This document shows, in pieces, positions 1 through 5,635 of a stretch of 5,879 nt of DNA. The notes under the pieces are model-generated. The model saw only the letters and a program-made list of their open reading frames with translations, ran no database searches and was not told where the DNA came from. Each line of letters starts with the position of its first letter. The first letter of the stretch is position 1. This DNA comes from Coriobacteriia bacterium (GTDB taxonomy: Bacteria > Actinomycetota > Coriobacteriia > Coriobacteriales > QAMH01). The translations under genes were made by a program, and so were the position numbers. Location of the stretch: the NCBI GenBank assembly GCA_900758075.1, contig CAAEQF010000130.1:1-5879 (forward strand). Direction: 5' to 3'.

Positions 1-155
1 AGCTCCTCGCCGGCGTCGAGCAGGTCGATCAGGCGCTTGTGCGCGGCGTCGCGCGCCACGTAGACGGTACCGGTGAAAAGCACCTGATCGCCGGCGCGCA
101 GAGATTGCGCGGTCGTTTCGTCGATCGTCCCTGCGAGCTTGCGGATTTTAGACAT
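1..155 (-). CDS. Class I fumarate hydratase, beta subunit (5' part only)
   Basis: Only the first 51 codons are present; the gene runs off the left edge. The product begins MSKIRKLAGTID and contains GTVYVARDAAHKR at residues 29-41, a signature of the C-terminal (beta) domain of iron-sulfur class I fumarases and the related tartrate dehydratases. With the alpha subunit it should form the cytoplasmic enzyme that interconverts fumarate and malate. The start is well fixed: its ATG shares one base with the TAA stop of the alpha gene (TAATG), and an AGAGGTG-like ribosome binding site lies in the last alpha codons, so the two are probably translationally coupled and made in equal amounts. L-tartrate dehydratase beta is the main alternative; the malic enzyme next door favours fumarase. 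Confidence 0.9.
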   Translation of the reverse strand, partial: MSKIRKLAGTIDETTAQSLRAGDQVLFTGTVYVARDAAHKRLIDLLDAGEE

Positions 156-997
156 TACAGCACCACCTCTTCGTGCCGGGCGACGTGGCAGTTGATGTTG
201 ACGGCGACAGGCAGGCACGCGATGTGCGTGGGCATCTGCTCGATGTGGACGGCGAGTGCGGTGGTCTTGCCGCCAAATCCGGCGGGACCCGTGCCAAAGG
301 CGTTGATGGCGTCGAGGAGCTCGCCTTCGAGCGCCGCGTAGAACGGATCGGGGTTCGGCTGGCTCAGCGGGCGTACGAGCGCACGCTTGGCAAGACTTGC
401 CACGTGGTCAAAGTTGCCGCCGATGCCAACGCCCACGACGATGGGCGGGCAGGGGTTGGGCCCGGCGTGGCGCACGGCCTCGAGCACGAAGTCCTTCACG
501 CCCTCAACGCCGTCGGCGGGCTTGAGCATCTTGAGCATGCCCATGTTCTCGGAACCGGCGCCCTTGGGGGCGAGGACGATTTTGAGCGAGTCGCCAGAAA
601 CGACATCGAAGGTGACGAGCGCGGGCGTGTTGTCTTTGGTGTTCTCGCGGCGCAGCGGATCGGCGACCATCGACTTGCGCAGGTAGCCGTCCGTGTAGCC
701 GCGGCGCACGCCCTCGTCGATGGCGGCACGCAGGCTGCCCCCCTCGATGCGCACGTCCTCGCCGAGCTCGACGAAAACGCAGGCCATGCCGGTATCCTGG
801 CACAGCGGGACGTTGTCGGTCTTGGCGATGCGCACGTTTTCGAGGATGGTGTCGAGCGTTGCCTGCGCGACGGGCCACGGCTCCTCGTGGCGCGCGCACT
901 CAAGACAGCTGACCACGTCGTCTTGCAGCGTGCAGTTTGCCTTGATGCACATCTGCGCGACGGCACGCGTCACGTCCTTTGCTTGAATTGTTCTCAT
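155..997 (-). CDS. Class I fumarate hydratase, alpha subunit (4Fe-4S)
   Basis: This 280-residue protein has the usual length and motifs of the alpha subunit of oxygen-sensitive two-subunit fumarases, which hydrate fumarate to L-malate in the cytoplasm. Three cysteines stand where the family binds its [4Fe-4S] cluster: C66 in PLCQDTG, C183 in GPNPCPP, and C270 in NINCH near the C-terminus. Other family blocks are KGAGSENM at 145-152 and GVGIGGNFD at 189-197. I chose the ATG at 997 (MRTIQAKDV) over the ten-residue-longer start at 1027: GGAAGGG lies 10 bases before it, and the extension MPRGRKGNPT would run into a hairpin. It lies 140 bases downstream of malic enzyme on the same strand and overlaps the beta gene by one base. 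Tartrate dehydratase alpha is possible but less likely given the neighbours. Confidence 0.93.
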   Translation of the reverse strand: MRTIQAKDVTRAVAQMCIKANCTLQDDVVSCLECARHEEPWPVAQATLDTILENVRIAKTDNVPLCQDTGMACVFVELGEDVRIEGGSLRAAIDEGVRRGYTDGYLRKSMVADPLRRENTKDNTPALVTFDVVSGDSLKIVLAPKGAGSENMGMLKMLKPADGVEGVKDFVLEAVRHAGPNPCPPIVVGVGIGGNFDHVASLAKRALVRPLSQPNPDPFYAALEGELLDAINAFGTGPAGFGGKTTALAVHIEQMPTHIACLPVAVNINCHVARHEEVVL

Positions 998-1020
998 GGT
1001 GGGATTGCCCTTCCGCCCGC

Positions 1021-1047
1021 GCGGCAAAGGGACGGGCCCTTTGCCGC
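1021..1047 (-). other. Hairpin in the fumarase leader
   Basis: A perfect 11-bp inverted repeat, GCGGCAAAGGG and CCCTTTGCCGC, encloses a 5-base loop. On the transcribed (minus) strand a run of seven T lies before the hairpin, not after it, and the hairpin is followed by GCGGGCGGAAGGG, which contains the fumarase ribosome binding site. It is therefore not a normal terminator in either direction. It could protect or mark the 5' end of a processed fumarase transcript, or control access to the ribosome binding site; both are inference. Confidence 0.6.
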
Positions 1048-1088
1048 AAAAAAAGTGAACCGATACCCACGGCCCCCTCGTGTCAGCT

Positions 1089-1117
1089 CATGGCAAGAGA
1101 CCCGTCTCCGTGCCATG
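1089..1117 (-). other. Hairpin after the malic enzyme stop
   Basis: CATGGCA (1089-1095) and TGCCATG (1111-1117) form a 7-bp stem. A second inner stem, GAGA/TCTC, closes a four-base loop after a small internal bulge. It begins 20 bases after the malic enzyme stop codon. No T-run follows it on the minus strand, so it is not a clear intrinsic terminator; mRNA end protection or partial attenuation between malic enzyme and fumarase is the more likely role. Confidence 0.5.
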
Positions 1118-1137
1118 CGGGCGCCATGTTGGGAAAG

Positions 1138-2310
1138 CTAGATGCGGGCGACGCCCGTCTCTTTGGCGGCCTTCGCGACGGCGGCGGCAACAGCCTCGGC
1201 GACCTGCGGGTCGAGCGCGCTCGGGATGATGTACTCGGGGCTGCGCTTGTCGTCGGTCACCAGGTCGGCAATCGCGTACGCGGCGGCGAGCTTCATCTCG
1301 TAGTTGATGTCGCGCGCACGGACAGACAGGGCGCCCTTGAAGATGCCCGGGAAGCACAGCAGGTTGTTGATCTGGTTGGGCTTGTCGGAGCGGCCCGTGC
1401 CCATGACGGCGACGCCCGCGGCCTTCGCGTCGTCGTAGCCGATCTCGGGAACGGGGTTGGCCATGGCGAACACGATCGGGTCGCTCGCCATCGTCTTGAT
1501 CATCTCGGCGCTCAGCGCACCGGCGGTGGACACGCCGATGAACACGTCGGCACCCGGCAAGACGTCGGCGAGCTCGCCTTTGAGCTGCTCGGGGTTGGTG
1601 ATTTCTGCCAGCTCGATCTTGTGGTCCTTGTTCCACTCGCGGTTCTTGTAGATCGCGCCGTGGCGGTCGCATGCGATGATGTTTTTCACGCCCGCGTGCA
1701 GCAGCATCTTGATGATGGCGGTTCCCGCTGCGCCGGGGCCGTTGAGCACGACCTTGACGTCACCGATTTCCTTGCCGACTACCTTGAGCGCGTTCAAGAA
1801 CGCGGCGGTCACGACGATGGCCGTCCCGTGCTGGTCGTCGTGGAAGACGGGGATGTCGAGCTCCCTTTCGAGAGTCTGCTCGATCTTGAAGCAGTCGGGC
1901 GACTTGATGTCCTCGAGGTTGATGCCGCCGAAGGTCGGGGCGATGAAGCGCACCGCCTGGATGACTTCTTCGGGGGTCTTCGCGTCGATGCAGACGGGGA
2001 AGGCGTCGACCCCGCCAAAGCGCTTGAACAGCACGGACTTGCCCTCCATGACGGGCAACGATGCGGTGGCACCGATGTTGCCCAGGCCCAGGACGGCGGT
2101 CCCGTTCGAGACGACCGCGATGGTGTTTGCCTTGCAGGTGTAGCGGTAGGCGTCGTCGGGGTTCTCGGCGATCTTCCGGCAGGGCTCTGCCACGCCGGGG
2201 GTGTACGCGACGGAAAGGTCGTCCTGCGTCTCGATGGGCAGCTTGCTGACTACTTCGACCTTGCCGTGATGGGCCTCATGACGCTTGAGCGCCTCTTCGT
2301 AAAAATCCAT
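1138..2310 (-). CDS. Malic enzyme, NAD-dependent type (malate to pyruvate + CO2)
   Basis: This 390-residue protein is a full-length small bacterial malic enzyme, which oxidatively decarboxylates malate to pyruvate, or works in reverse at high CO2. Visible family sites are SVAYTPGVAEP with the catalytic tyrosine Y36; the catalytic lysine K91 in MEGK; metal ligands E133, D134 and D159 (in NLEDI and FHDDQHGTA); the dinucleotide fold GPGAAG at 191-196; and ANPVPEI at 284-290. D215, after the second strand of the nucleotide fold (IACDRHGAIY), favours NAD over NADP; this is family-based inference. There is no C-terminal phosphotransacetylase-like domain, unlike MaeB-type fusions. The ATG is supported by AAAGGG with 5 bases between AGGG and the start. 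It lies upstream of the fumarase genes on the same strand, so the pair can link pyruvate and fumarate. An extended -10 and overlapping dyads in its leader suggest local regulation. Confidence 0.95.
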   Translation of the reverse strand: MDFYEEALKRHEAHHGKVEVVSKLPIETQDDLSVAYTPGVAEPCRKIAENPDDAYRYTCKANTIAVVSNGTAVLGLGNIGATASLPVMEGKSVLFKRFGGVDAFPVCIDAKTPEEVIQAVRFIAPTFGGINLEDIKSPDCFKIEQTLERELDIPVFHDDQHGTAIVVTAAFLNALKVVGKEIGDVKVVLNGPGAAGTAIIKMLLHAGVKNIIACDRHGAIYKNREWNKDHKIELAEITNPEQLKGELADVLPGADVFIGVSTAGALSAEMIKTMASDPIVFAMANPVPEIGYDDAKAAGVAVMGTGRSDKPNQINNLLCFPGIFKGALSVRARDINYEMKLAAAYAIADLVTDDKRSPEYIIPSALDPQVAEAVAAAVAKAAKETGVARI

Positions 2311-2328
2311 GCTTTCCCTTTCAGATGA

Positions 2329-2347
2329 ATGTGAAAATCACATGTGA
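2329..2347. promoter_or_regulatory. Candidate operator of malic enzyme: three overlapping half-sites
   Basis: The plus strand reads ATGTGAAAATCACATGTGA. It holds a perfect dyad ATGTGA-AAA-TCACAT (2329-2343) and, sharing its right arm, the perfect 10-bp palindrome TCACATGTGA (2338-2347). It thus has three copies of one half-site in 19 bases, in a region otherwise rich in GC. It covers roughly the predicted transcription start of malic enzyme, a position typical of repressor sites. TGTGAAAATCACA also fits the loose T-N11-A form of LysR sites; the 3-base gap does not fit the 6-base gap of CRP. The binding protein is unknown. Confidence 0.6.
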
Positions 2348-2349
2348 GC

Positions 2350-2358
2350 AGGATAGCA
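2350..2358 (-). promoter_or_regulatory. Extended -10 promoter of malic enzyme
   Basis: On the minus strand TGCTATCCT fits an extended -10 (TGn followed by TATnnT; 4 of 6 match to TATAAT). The predicted start of transcription is near 2343, giving a leader of about 33 bases before the ATG. No good -35 hexamer is visible 16-18 bases upstream, which is tolerable for an extended -10. The call rests on pattern alone. Confidence 0.45.
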
Positions 2359-2390
2359 CTGCACGCCCCGCTCACCGCGCCGTTTGGCCC

Positions 2391-3254
2391 CTATGCGCAG
2401 GCGCTTTTCGTGGTGAACAAGATGCCGAGCGTGTTGGGTCCGCAGTGGCTCGAGATAGTGCAGCTCGCCTGCGTCACGTGGATGCGCTCGAAGTGCGCAT
2501 GCTCTTCGATTGCGGCGCGCACGAGCTCCACGAGCTGCCCCTCTATGCCGGAGTGCGTGATGAAGATGTCGTCGAGCTCGAGGTCGTGGTAGCGCCCGAG
2601 CGTGTCCGCGGCGTAGCGGGGCAGCACCCGGGCGGGCTTGCCGCGGTAGAGCTTGCCCAGGCTCATCGAGCCGTCCGTGTTGTCGACGACGATCGACGGG
2701 TGGAACTTGACCATCTTGCCCACGTGGGCGAGTAGCTGCGGGCAGCGCCCGCCCGCGGCGAGAAAGTCCATGGTGTCCAGCACGAACGACGAGTGCACGT
2801 GTCCGCGCAGCTCCTCGACGTGCCGCGCTACCTCCTCGGCGCCCATTCCCTGCTCGATCATGCGCCCGGCTCGGATGACGAGTTGCCCGATGCCGGTCGA
2901 GAGGTTACGGCTGTCTATCGCATAGACGTGCCCGAGCTGACGGGCGGCCTCGACGGCATGCACGTGTGCGCTCGACAGCGCCGCGCCCAGGTTGAGGTGC
3001 ACGATGTCGTAGCCCTGCTCGACGAAGGGCGCGAAGTAATCCAGGTACTCCTGCACGTTGATGGCCGAGGTCTTGGGCAGGCTGCCGTCCTCGCGATAAC
3101 CTGCGAAGATGTCTTCGGGGCGGATGTCCACGCTGTCCAGATGGTCGGCACCGCGGAAGATGACATGGAAGGGATAGTAATGGACGTGGTAGCGCTCCTT
3201 GAGCTCGGGACTCAGGTCGCAGGTGCTGTCGGCGCTCAGCAGGACTTTTCTCAT
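2391..3254 (-). CDS. DegV family fatty-acid-binding protein (FakB-like)
   Basis: This 287-residue protein has the length and motif order of the DegV family, whose studied members (FakB) hold a fatty acid while FakA kinase phosphorylates it for phospholipid synthesis. Visible are ADSTCDLS at 8-15, KTSAINVQEY at 61-70, LGAALSSAH at 89-97, AIDSRNLSTGIG at 112-123, LDTMDFLAAGGRCP at 159-172, and SSHCGPNTLG at 268-277. T62/S63, S94/S95 and H270 fall where FakB proteins contact the fatty-acid carboxylate, and R170 fits the conserved GGR arginine. The ATG at 3254 is preceded by GGAG with a 5-base gap; a longer upstream reading would run through the terminator and tRNA and is not real. It lies downstream of tRNA-Val and 80 bases upstream of malic enzyme. 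The acid bound and the kinase partner cannot be told from this window. Confidence 0.93.
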   Translation of the reverse strand: MRKVLLSADSTCDLSPELKERYHVHYYPFHVIFRGADHLDSVDIRPEDIFAGYREDGSLPKTSAINVQEYLDYFAPFVEQGYDIVHLNLGAALSSAHVHAVEAARQLGHVYAIDSRNLSTGIGQLVIRAGRMIEQGMGAEEVARHVEELRGHVHSSFVLDTMDFLAAGGRCPQLLAHVGKMVKFHPSIVVDNTDGSMSLGKLYRGKPARVLPRYAADTLGRYHDLELDDIFITHSGIEGQLVELVRAAIEEHAHFERIHVTQASCTISSHCGPNTLGILFTTKSACA

Positions 3255-3273
3255 TGGTGCTCCGCAAAACAAC

Positions 3274-3299
3274 AAAGGCCGGCGCAGGTGCCGGCCTTT
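3274..3299 (-). terminator. Rho-independent terminator after tRNA-Val
   Basis: AAAGGCCGGC and GCCGGCCTTT form a perfect 10-bp stem around a 6-base loop. On the minus strand the stem is followed by GTTGTTTTG, so with the stem's own TTT it makes a T-rich tail. It begins 11 bases after the CCA end of tRNA-Val and so ends its transcript. It stops only 19 bases before the degV start codon, leaving no room for a separate degV promoter after it. Confidence 0.82.
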
Positions 3300-3310
3300 C
3301 ACAGGTATGG

Positions 3311-3385
3311 TGGTGGGCGATGCAGGGTTCGAACCTGCGGCCTTGACCTTGTAAGGGTCCTGCGCTCCCGCTGCGCCAATCGCCC
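3311..3385 (-). tRNA. tRNA-Val (anticodon TAC)
   Basis: The minus strand folds into a full 75-base cloverleaf: acceptor GGGCGAT pairs with ATCGCCC; D stem GCGC/GCGC; anticodon loop CTTACAA with TAC; T stem GCAGG/CCTGC with loop TTCGAAC; discriminator A; and encoded CCA. The top pair of the anticodon stem (27-43) is G-A rather than Watson-Crick, leaving four good pairs. UAC reads valine GUA and, when modified, other GUN codons. Confidence 0.95.
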
Positions 3386-3399
3386 GCATGTACGAAGGG

Positions 3400-3429
3400 A
3401 TTCTATCGTAAATCCACGAAATATGTCGT
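3400..3429 (-). promoter_or_regulatory. Promoter of tRNA-Val
   Basis: On the minus strand a -10 hexamer TAGAAT (3400-3405, 5 of 6 match) lies 18 bases after ACGACA (3424-3429, 4 of 6 match to TTGACA). Transcription would start near 3393, a few bases before the tRNA 5' end at 3385, as expected for a short tRNA leader. The -35 coincides with one of two TGTCGT direct repeats seen on the plus strand. Confidence 0.6.
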
Positions 3430-3452
3430 GCTTTGTCGTAATATTCGTCAGG

Positions 3453-3465
3453 AATACTGAGTATT
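3453..3465. promoter_or_regulatory. 13-bp palindrome before the HEAT gene
   Basis: AATACTGAGTATT is a perfect 6-bp inverted repeat around one central base. It lies in the AT-rich divergent gap, just before the HEAT gene, and its right end overlaps a possible TTG start codon at 3464. AATACT (3453-3458) also matches 4 of 6 bases of a -10 box, but there is no -35 at proper spacing. Size and position suit a dimeric regulator site; the regulator is unknown. Confidence 0.4.
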
Positions 3466-3487
3466 GACGGAAACGAGTACTTCATCC

Positions 3488-4246
3488 ATGTCCGAAGACC
3501 GCCTCGAGCTCCTGCTCGAGCTTGCAAAAGACGATGACCCGCAGGCCCGCGCGATGGCTGTGATGGGTCTCGCCAAGATTTCCGACCCACGCGGGTTCGC
3601 CCCCACGCTCGTGACGCTATTCGACCCGGTCGACGAGGTCCGTATGGCGGCGGCGACCGCGCTGGGCGTCTTTGGCGACGACCGCGCGTTCGAGGCGCTC
3701 GTCCAGGGCATCTCCGACCCAAGTGCGCGCGTGCAGGAAAACTGCATCTGGGCGCTCGGGCAGATCCCCACGCCGCGCAGCTTCGACAAGCTCATCGAGC
3801 TCGTCTCCAACGGCGGTTTGCCTGCGGGTGCGCCGGAGGATGCGGAGGCGACGTATTCGGTTGCCAACCGCGCGACTGCGGCGACCGCGCTCGGCGAGCG
3901 CGCCTCGATTGCGGGCTCTGACCTTGCGACGTCCGACGAGTGCATCGAGCGGGCGCGCATCGCGCTGCTCAACGCAATCGACGAATACGGCGGCGGCGAC
4001 GACGAACTCGCCGCGCTCGTCTCCGCGTCCGTGTGGACGCTCGGGCACCTGCCCGCAGACAAGCAGACGACTGGTGTCGTGCTCGACCTGCTCGAAGACG
4101 AGCACGAGTGGGTGGTGCGCTACTCGATCGAGGCGCTTGCGCATTTTGGAGACCTCGCGGCCATCGAGCCGCTCGAAGAGCTTGCAGAAAGCGAAGACGA
4201 GGCGATTCGCGAGCTGGCAAGCCAGGCGCTGGAAATGCTTCACTAG
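3488..4246 (+). CDS. HEAT-repeat protein (PBS-lyase-type repeats)
   Basis: From the ATG at 3488 this is a 252-residue acidic protein made almost wholly of short helical HEAT repeats of the bacterial PBS-lyase type. Repeats can be read at about 17-45, 46-76 (DPVDEVRMAAATALG), 77-106 (DPSARVQENCIWALGQ), 173-202, 203-233 (HEWVVRYSIEALAHFGD) and 234-251. A less regular loop spans 108-150. No catalytic motif, signal peptide or membrane segment is visible, so a cytoplasmic protein-binding scaffold is the natural reading; the partner is unknown. The start is uncertain: an in-frame TTG at 3464 has AGGAA at good spacing and would add MTETSTSS, while the ATG at 3488 has only a weak GAG; the third codon positions of the extension are AT-rich, unlike the gene. 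The lcp gene follows after 9 bases, suggesting co-expression. Confidence 0.88.
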   Translation: MSEDRLELLLELAKDDDPQARAMAVMGLAKISDPRGFAPTLVTLFDPVDEVRMAAATALGVFGDDRAFEALVQGISDPSARVQENCIWALGQIPTPRSFDKLIELVSNGGLPAGAPEDAEATYSVANRATAATALGERASIAGSDLATSDECIERARIALLNAIDEYGGGDDELAALVSASVWTLGHLPADKQTTGVVLDLLEDEHEWVVRYSIEALAHFGDLAAIEPLEELAESEDEAIRELASQALEMLH

Positions 4247-4255
4247 GAGAGTCAC

Positions 4256-5635
4256 GTGGCAAAACACTACACGCCAAAGCATTCGGCGAAAGGCTCCGCG
4301 CCAAAGCGCGAGCACGAGGAGAACCTGCAGCCGCTCGACACGGGCATGATCGAGGCGCACATTCGGGCGGATGCCGGTGCAGCGCAGTATTCCGAGGCGG
4401 CGGCGCGCTACGACGGGCCCGTGCGTCACGGCGAGCCGGCAGATGCGTTCGACCCCTTCGCCCCGCGAGACGAGCAGCCTGCCCAGGGCGCCGCTGCTGC
4501 CCAATCGGGGCACGCGGACGAGGCAGACCTTGCCCGCTACCGGCGTGACAGCGCCACGTACAAGAAGCGCTCGCACCGGGGGAGGAAGATCGCCATCGCG
4601 GTGATTGCCGCGGTCGTGCTGGTTTTTGGCGGGGTGGGCGGCGCTGCGTTCGCGCTCTGGAACAGCACGCAAAACGCCATCAGCATAAAGGACATGGGCA
4701 TCAAGGAAGAGCTGCAGTCCGAGGTCTCGGTCTCCGAACCGTTCTGGACGCTCATCTTGGGCTCCGACGAGCGCGAGGGGCCAAGCGACGTCTCTGGGCA
4801 GCGCTCCGATGTCATCTTGCTCGCGCGCATCGACCCGGCAAACAAGCAGGTCACGTTCGTGTCGATTCCGCGTGATTCGCTCGTCTACATCAACGGGCAT
4901 CAGCAGAAGATCAACGCGGCGTATTCGCTCGGCGGCGCCAAGCAGGCCATCCAGACGATCGAGGAATACGCGGGCATCGATATCAGCCATTACATCGAGG
5001 TCAACTTCAGCGGGTTCGAGCAGCTGGTCGACCAGCTCGGCGGGATCACCGTCGACGTGCCGGAATACGCCTCGTACGGCGGCATCTCGCTGAACCCGGG
5101 CGTGCAGGAGCTGAACGGCGAGCAGGCGCTCATGCTCGCGCGCAACCGCAAGACGTACAGCGATGGCGACTTTACACGCACGACCTGCCAGCGCCTCATT
5201 GCGCAGGCAATCGTCGAAAAGGTGCTCCAGAAGGACCCCGCCGAGCTCGCGACGCTCGTCCCGAGCATCGCGCAGTGCTTCAAGACGGATATGAGCTTGA
5301 CCGACATCGTTGCGCTGGCCAATGCGATGCAGGGCATGAGCGGCGAGAACATGGCGATGGCGATGGCACCGTCCACGACGGGCACGATCGGCGATGCGAG
5401 CTACACGTTCACCTACATCAACCAGTGGAAGCTGCTCATGCAGCGCGCGTCGAGCGGCGAGAACCCGACGATCACCGACCAGGAGGCGGCGATTCTGGGG
5501 ACGACGAGCACCCAGACCGAAAAGCTCGACATGAGCGAGCCCATCCCGTCGGCGGTTCTGAAGAAGCTCGAGAACCTGGAAAACAGCGAGAAGCAGGCGG
5601 AGCTGTCCCAGCAAAAACAGCAAAGTTCTTCTTGA
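4256..5635 (+). CDS. LytR-CpsA-Psr (LCP) family cell-wall glycopolymer ligase
   Basis: The 459-residue product belongs to the LCP family, which transfers lipid-linked glycopolymers (teichoic acid, capsule or similar) to peptidoglycan outside the membrane. A charged, probably disordered cytoplasmic region spans about 1-109, ends in KKRSHRGRK, and is followed by one membrane helix at 111-135, giving an N-in signal anchor. The LCP domain follows at about 160-325, with LGSDERE (D171), QRSD (R183, D185), SIPRDS (R206, D207), KINAAYS (K218) and ARNRKTYSDGDFTR (R296, R298, D305, R308): the arginines and aspartates that bind the pyrophosphate-lipid and Mg. The C-terminal part lacks a further membrane helix and ends in a Gln/Ser tail. 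The only cysteines, C311 and C341, are outside the cell. The GTG start is fixed by AGGAGAG overlapping the stop of the HEAT gene. Which polymer is attached is unknown. Confidence 0.94.
   Translation: MAKHYTPKHSAKGSAPKREHEENLQPLDTGMIEAHIRADAGAAQYSEAAARYDGPVRHGEPADAFDPFAPRDEQPAQGAAAAQSGHADEADLARYRRDSATYKKRSHRGRKIAIAVIAAVVLVFGGVGGAAFALWNSTQNAISIKDMGIKEELQSEVSVSEPFWTLILGSDEREGPSDVSGQRSDVILLARIDPANKQVTFVSIPRDSLVYINGHQQKINAAYSLGGAKQAIQTIEEYAGIDISHYIEVNFSGFEQLVDQLGGITVDVPEYASYGGISLNPGVQELNGEQALMLARNRKTYSDGDFTRTTCQRLIAQAIVEKVLQKDPAELATLVPSIAQCFKTDMSLTDIVALANAMQGMSGENMAMAMAPSTTGTIGDASYTFTYINQWKLLMQRASSGENPTITDQEAAILGTTSTQTEKLDMSEPIPSAVLKKLENLENSEKQAELSQQKQQSSS

Noticed and set aside
1021..1047. Reading the fumarase-leader hairpin as an intrinsic terminator
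   Set aside because: On the minus strand the T-run is upstream of the stem, and on the plus strand the stem is followed by A's; neither strand has the needed 3' T-run.
1060..1086. Possible own promoter for fumarase (minus strand CTGACA and TATCGG)
   Set aside because: The spacing is 15 bases and the -10 matches only 3 of 6, too weak to annotate.
173..1141. A 322-codon open frame on the plus strand across fumarase alpha
   Set aside because: It is the reverse shadow of the fumarase gene; the minus strand encodes the three cluster cysteines and the proper length.
979..2328. A 449-codon open frame on the plus strand across malic enzyme
   Set aside because: It mirrors the malic enzyme gene, whose catalytic and cofactor residues are all present on the other strand; its protein is low-complexity Asp/Gly/Val/Arg.
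2329..2347. Reading the TGTGA/TCACA half-sites as a CRP site
   Set aside because: The gap is 3 bases where CRP needs 6, and the position over the transcription start does not suit activation.
3433..3458. Possible plus-strand promoter TTGTCG plus AATACT for the HEAT gene
   Set aside because: The spacing is 14 bases, too short; a promoter must exist in this gap but cannot be placed with confidence.
3617..5623. A 668-codon open frame on the minus strand across the HEAT and lcp genes
   Set aside because: It is antisense to two clear gene families, is rich in Arg/Leu/Asp/Val runs typical of the reverse frame of GC-rich genes, and shows no recognisable domain.
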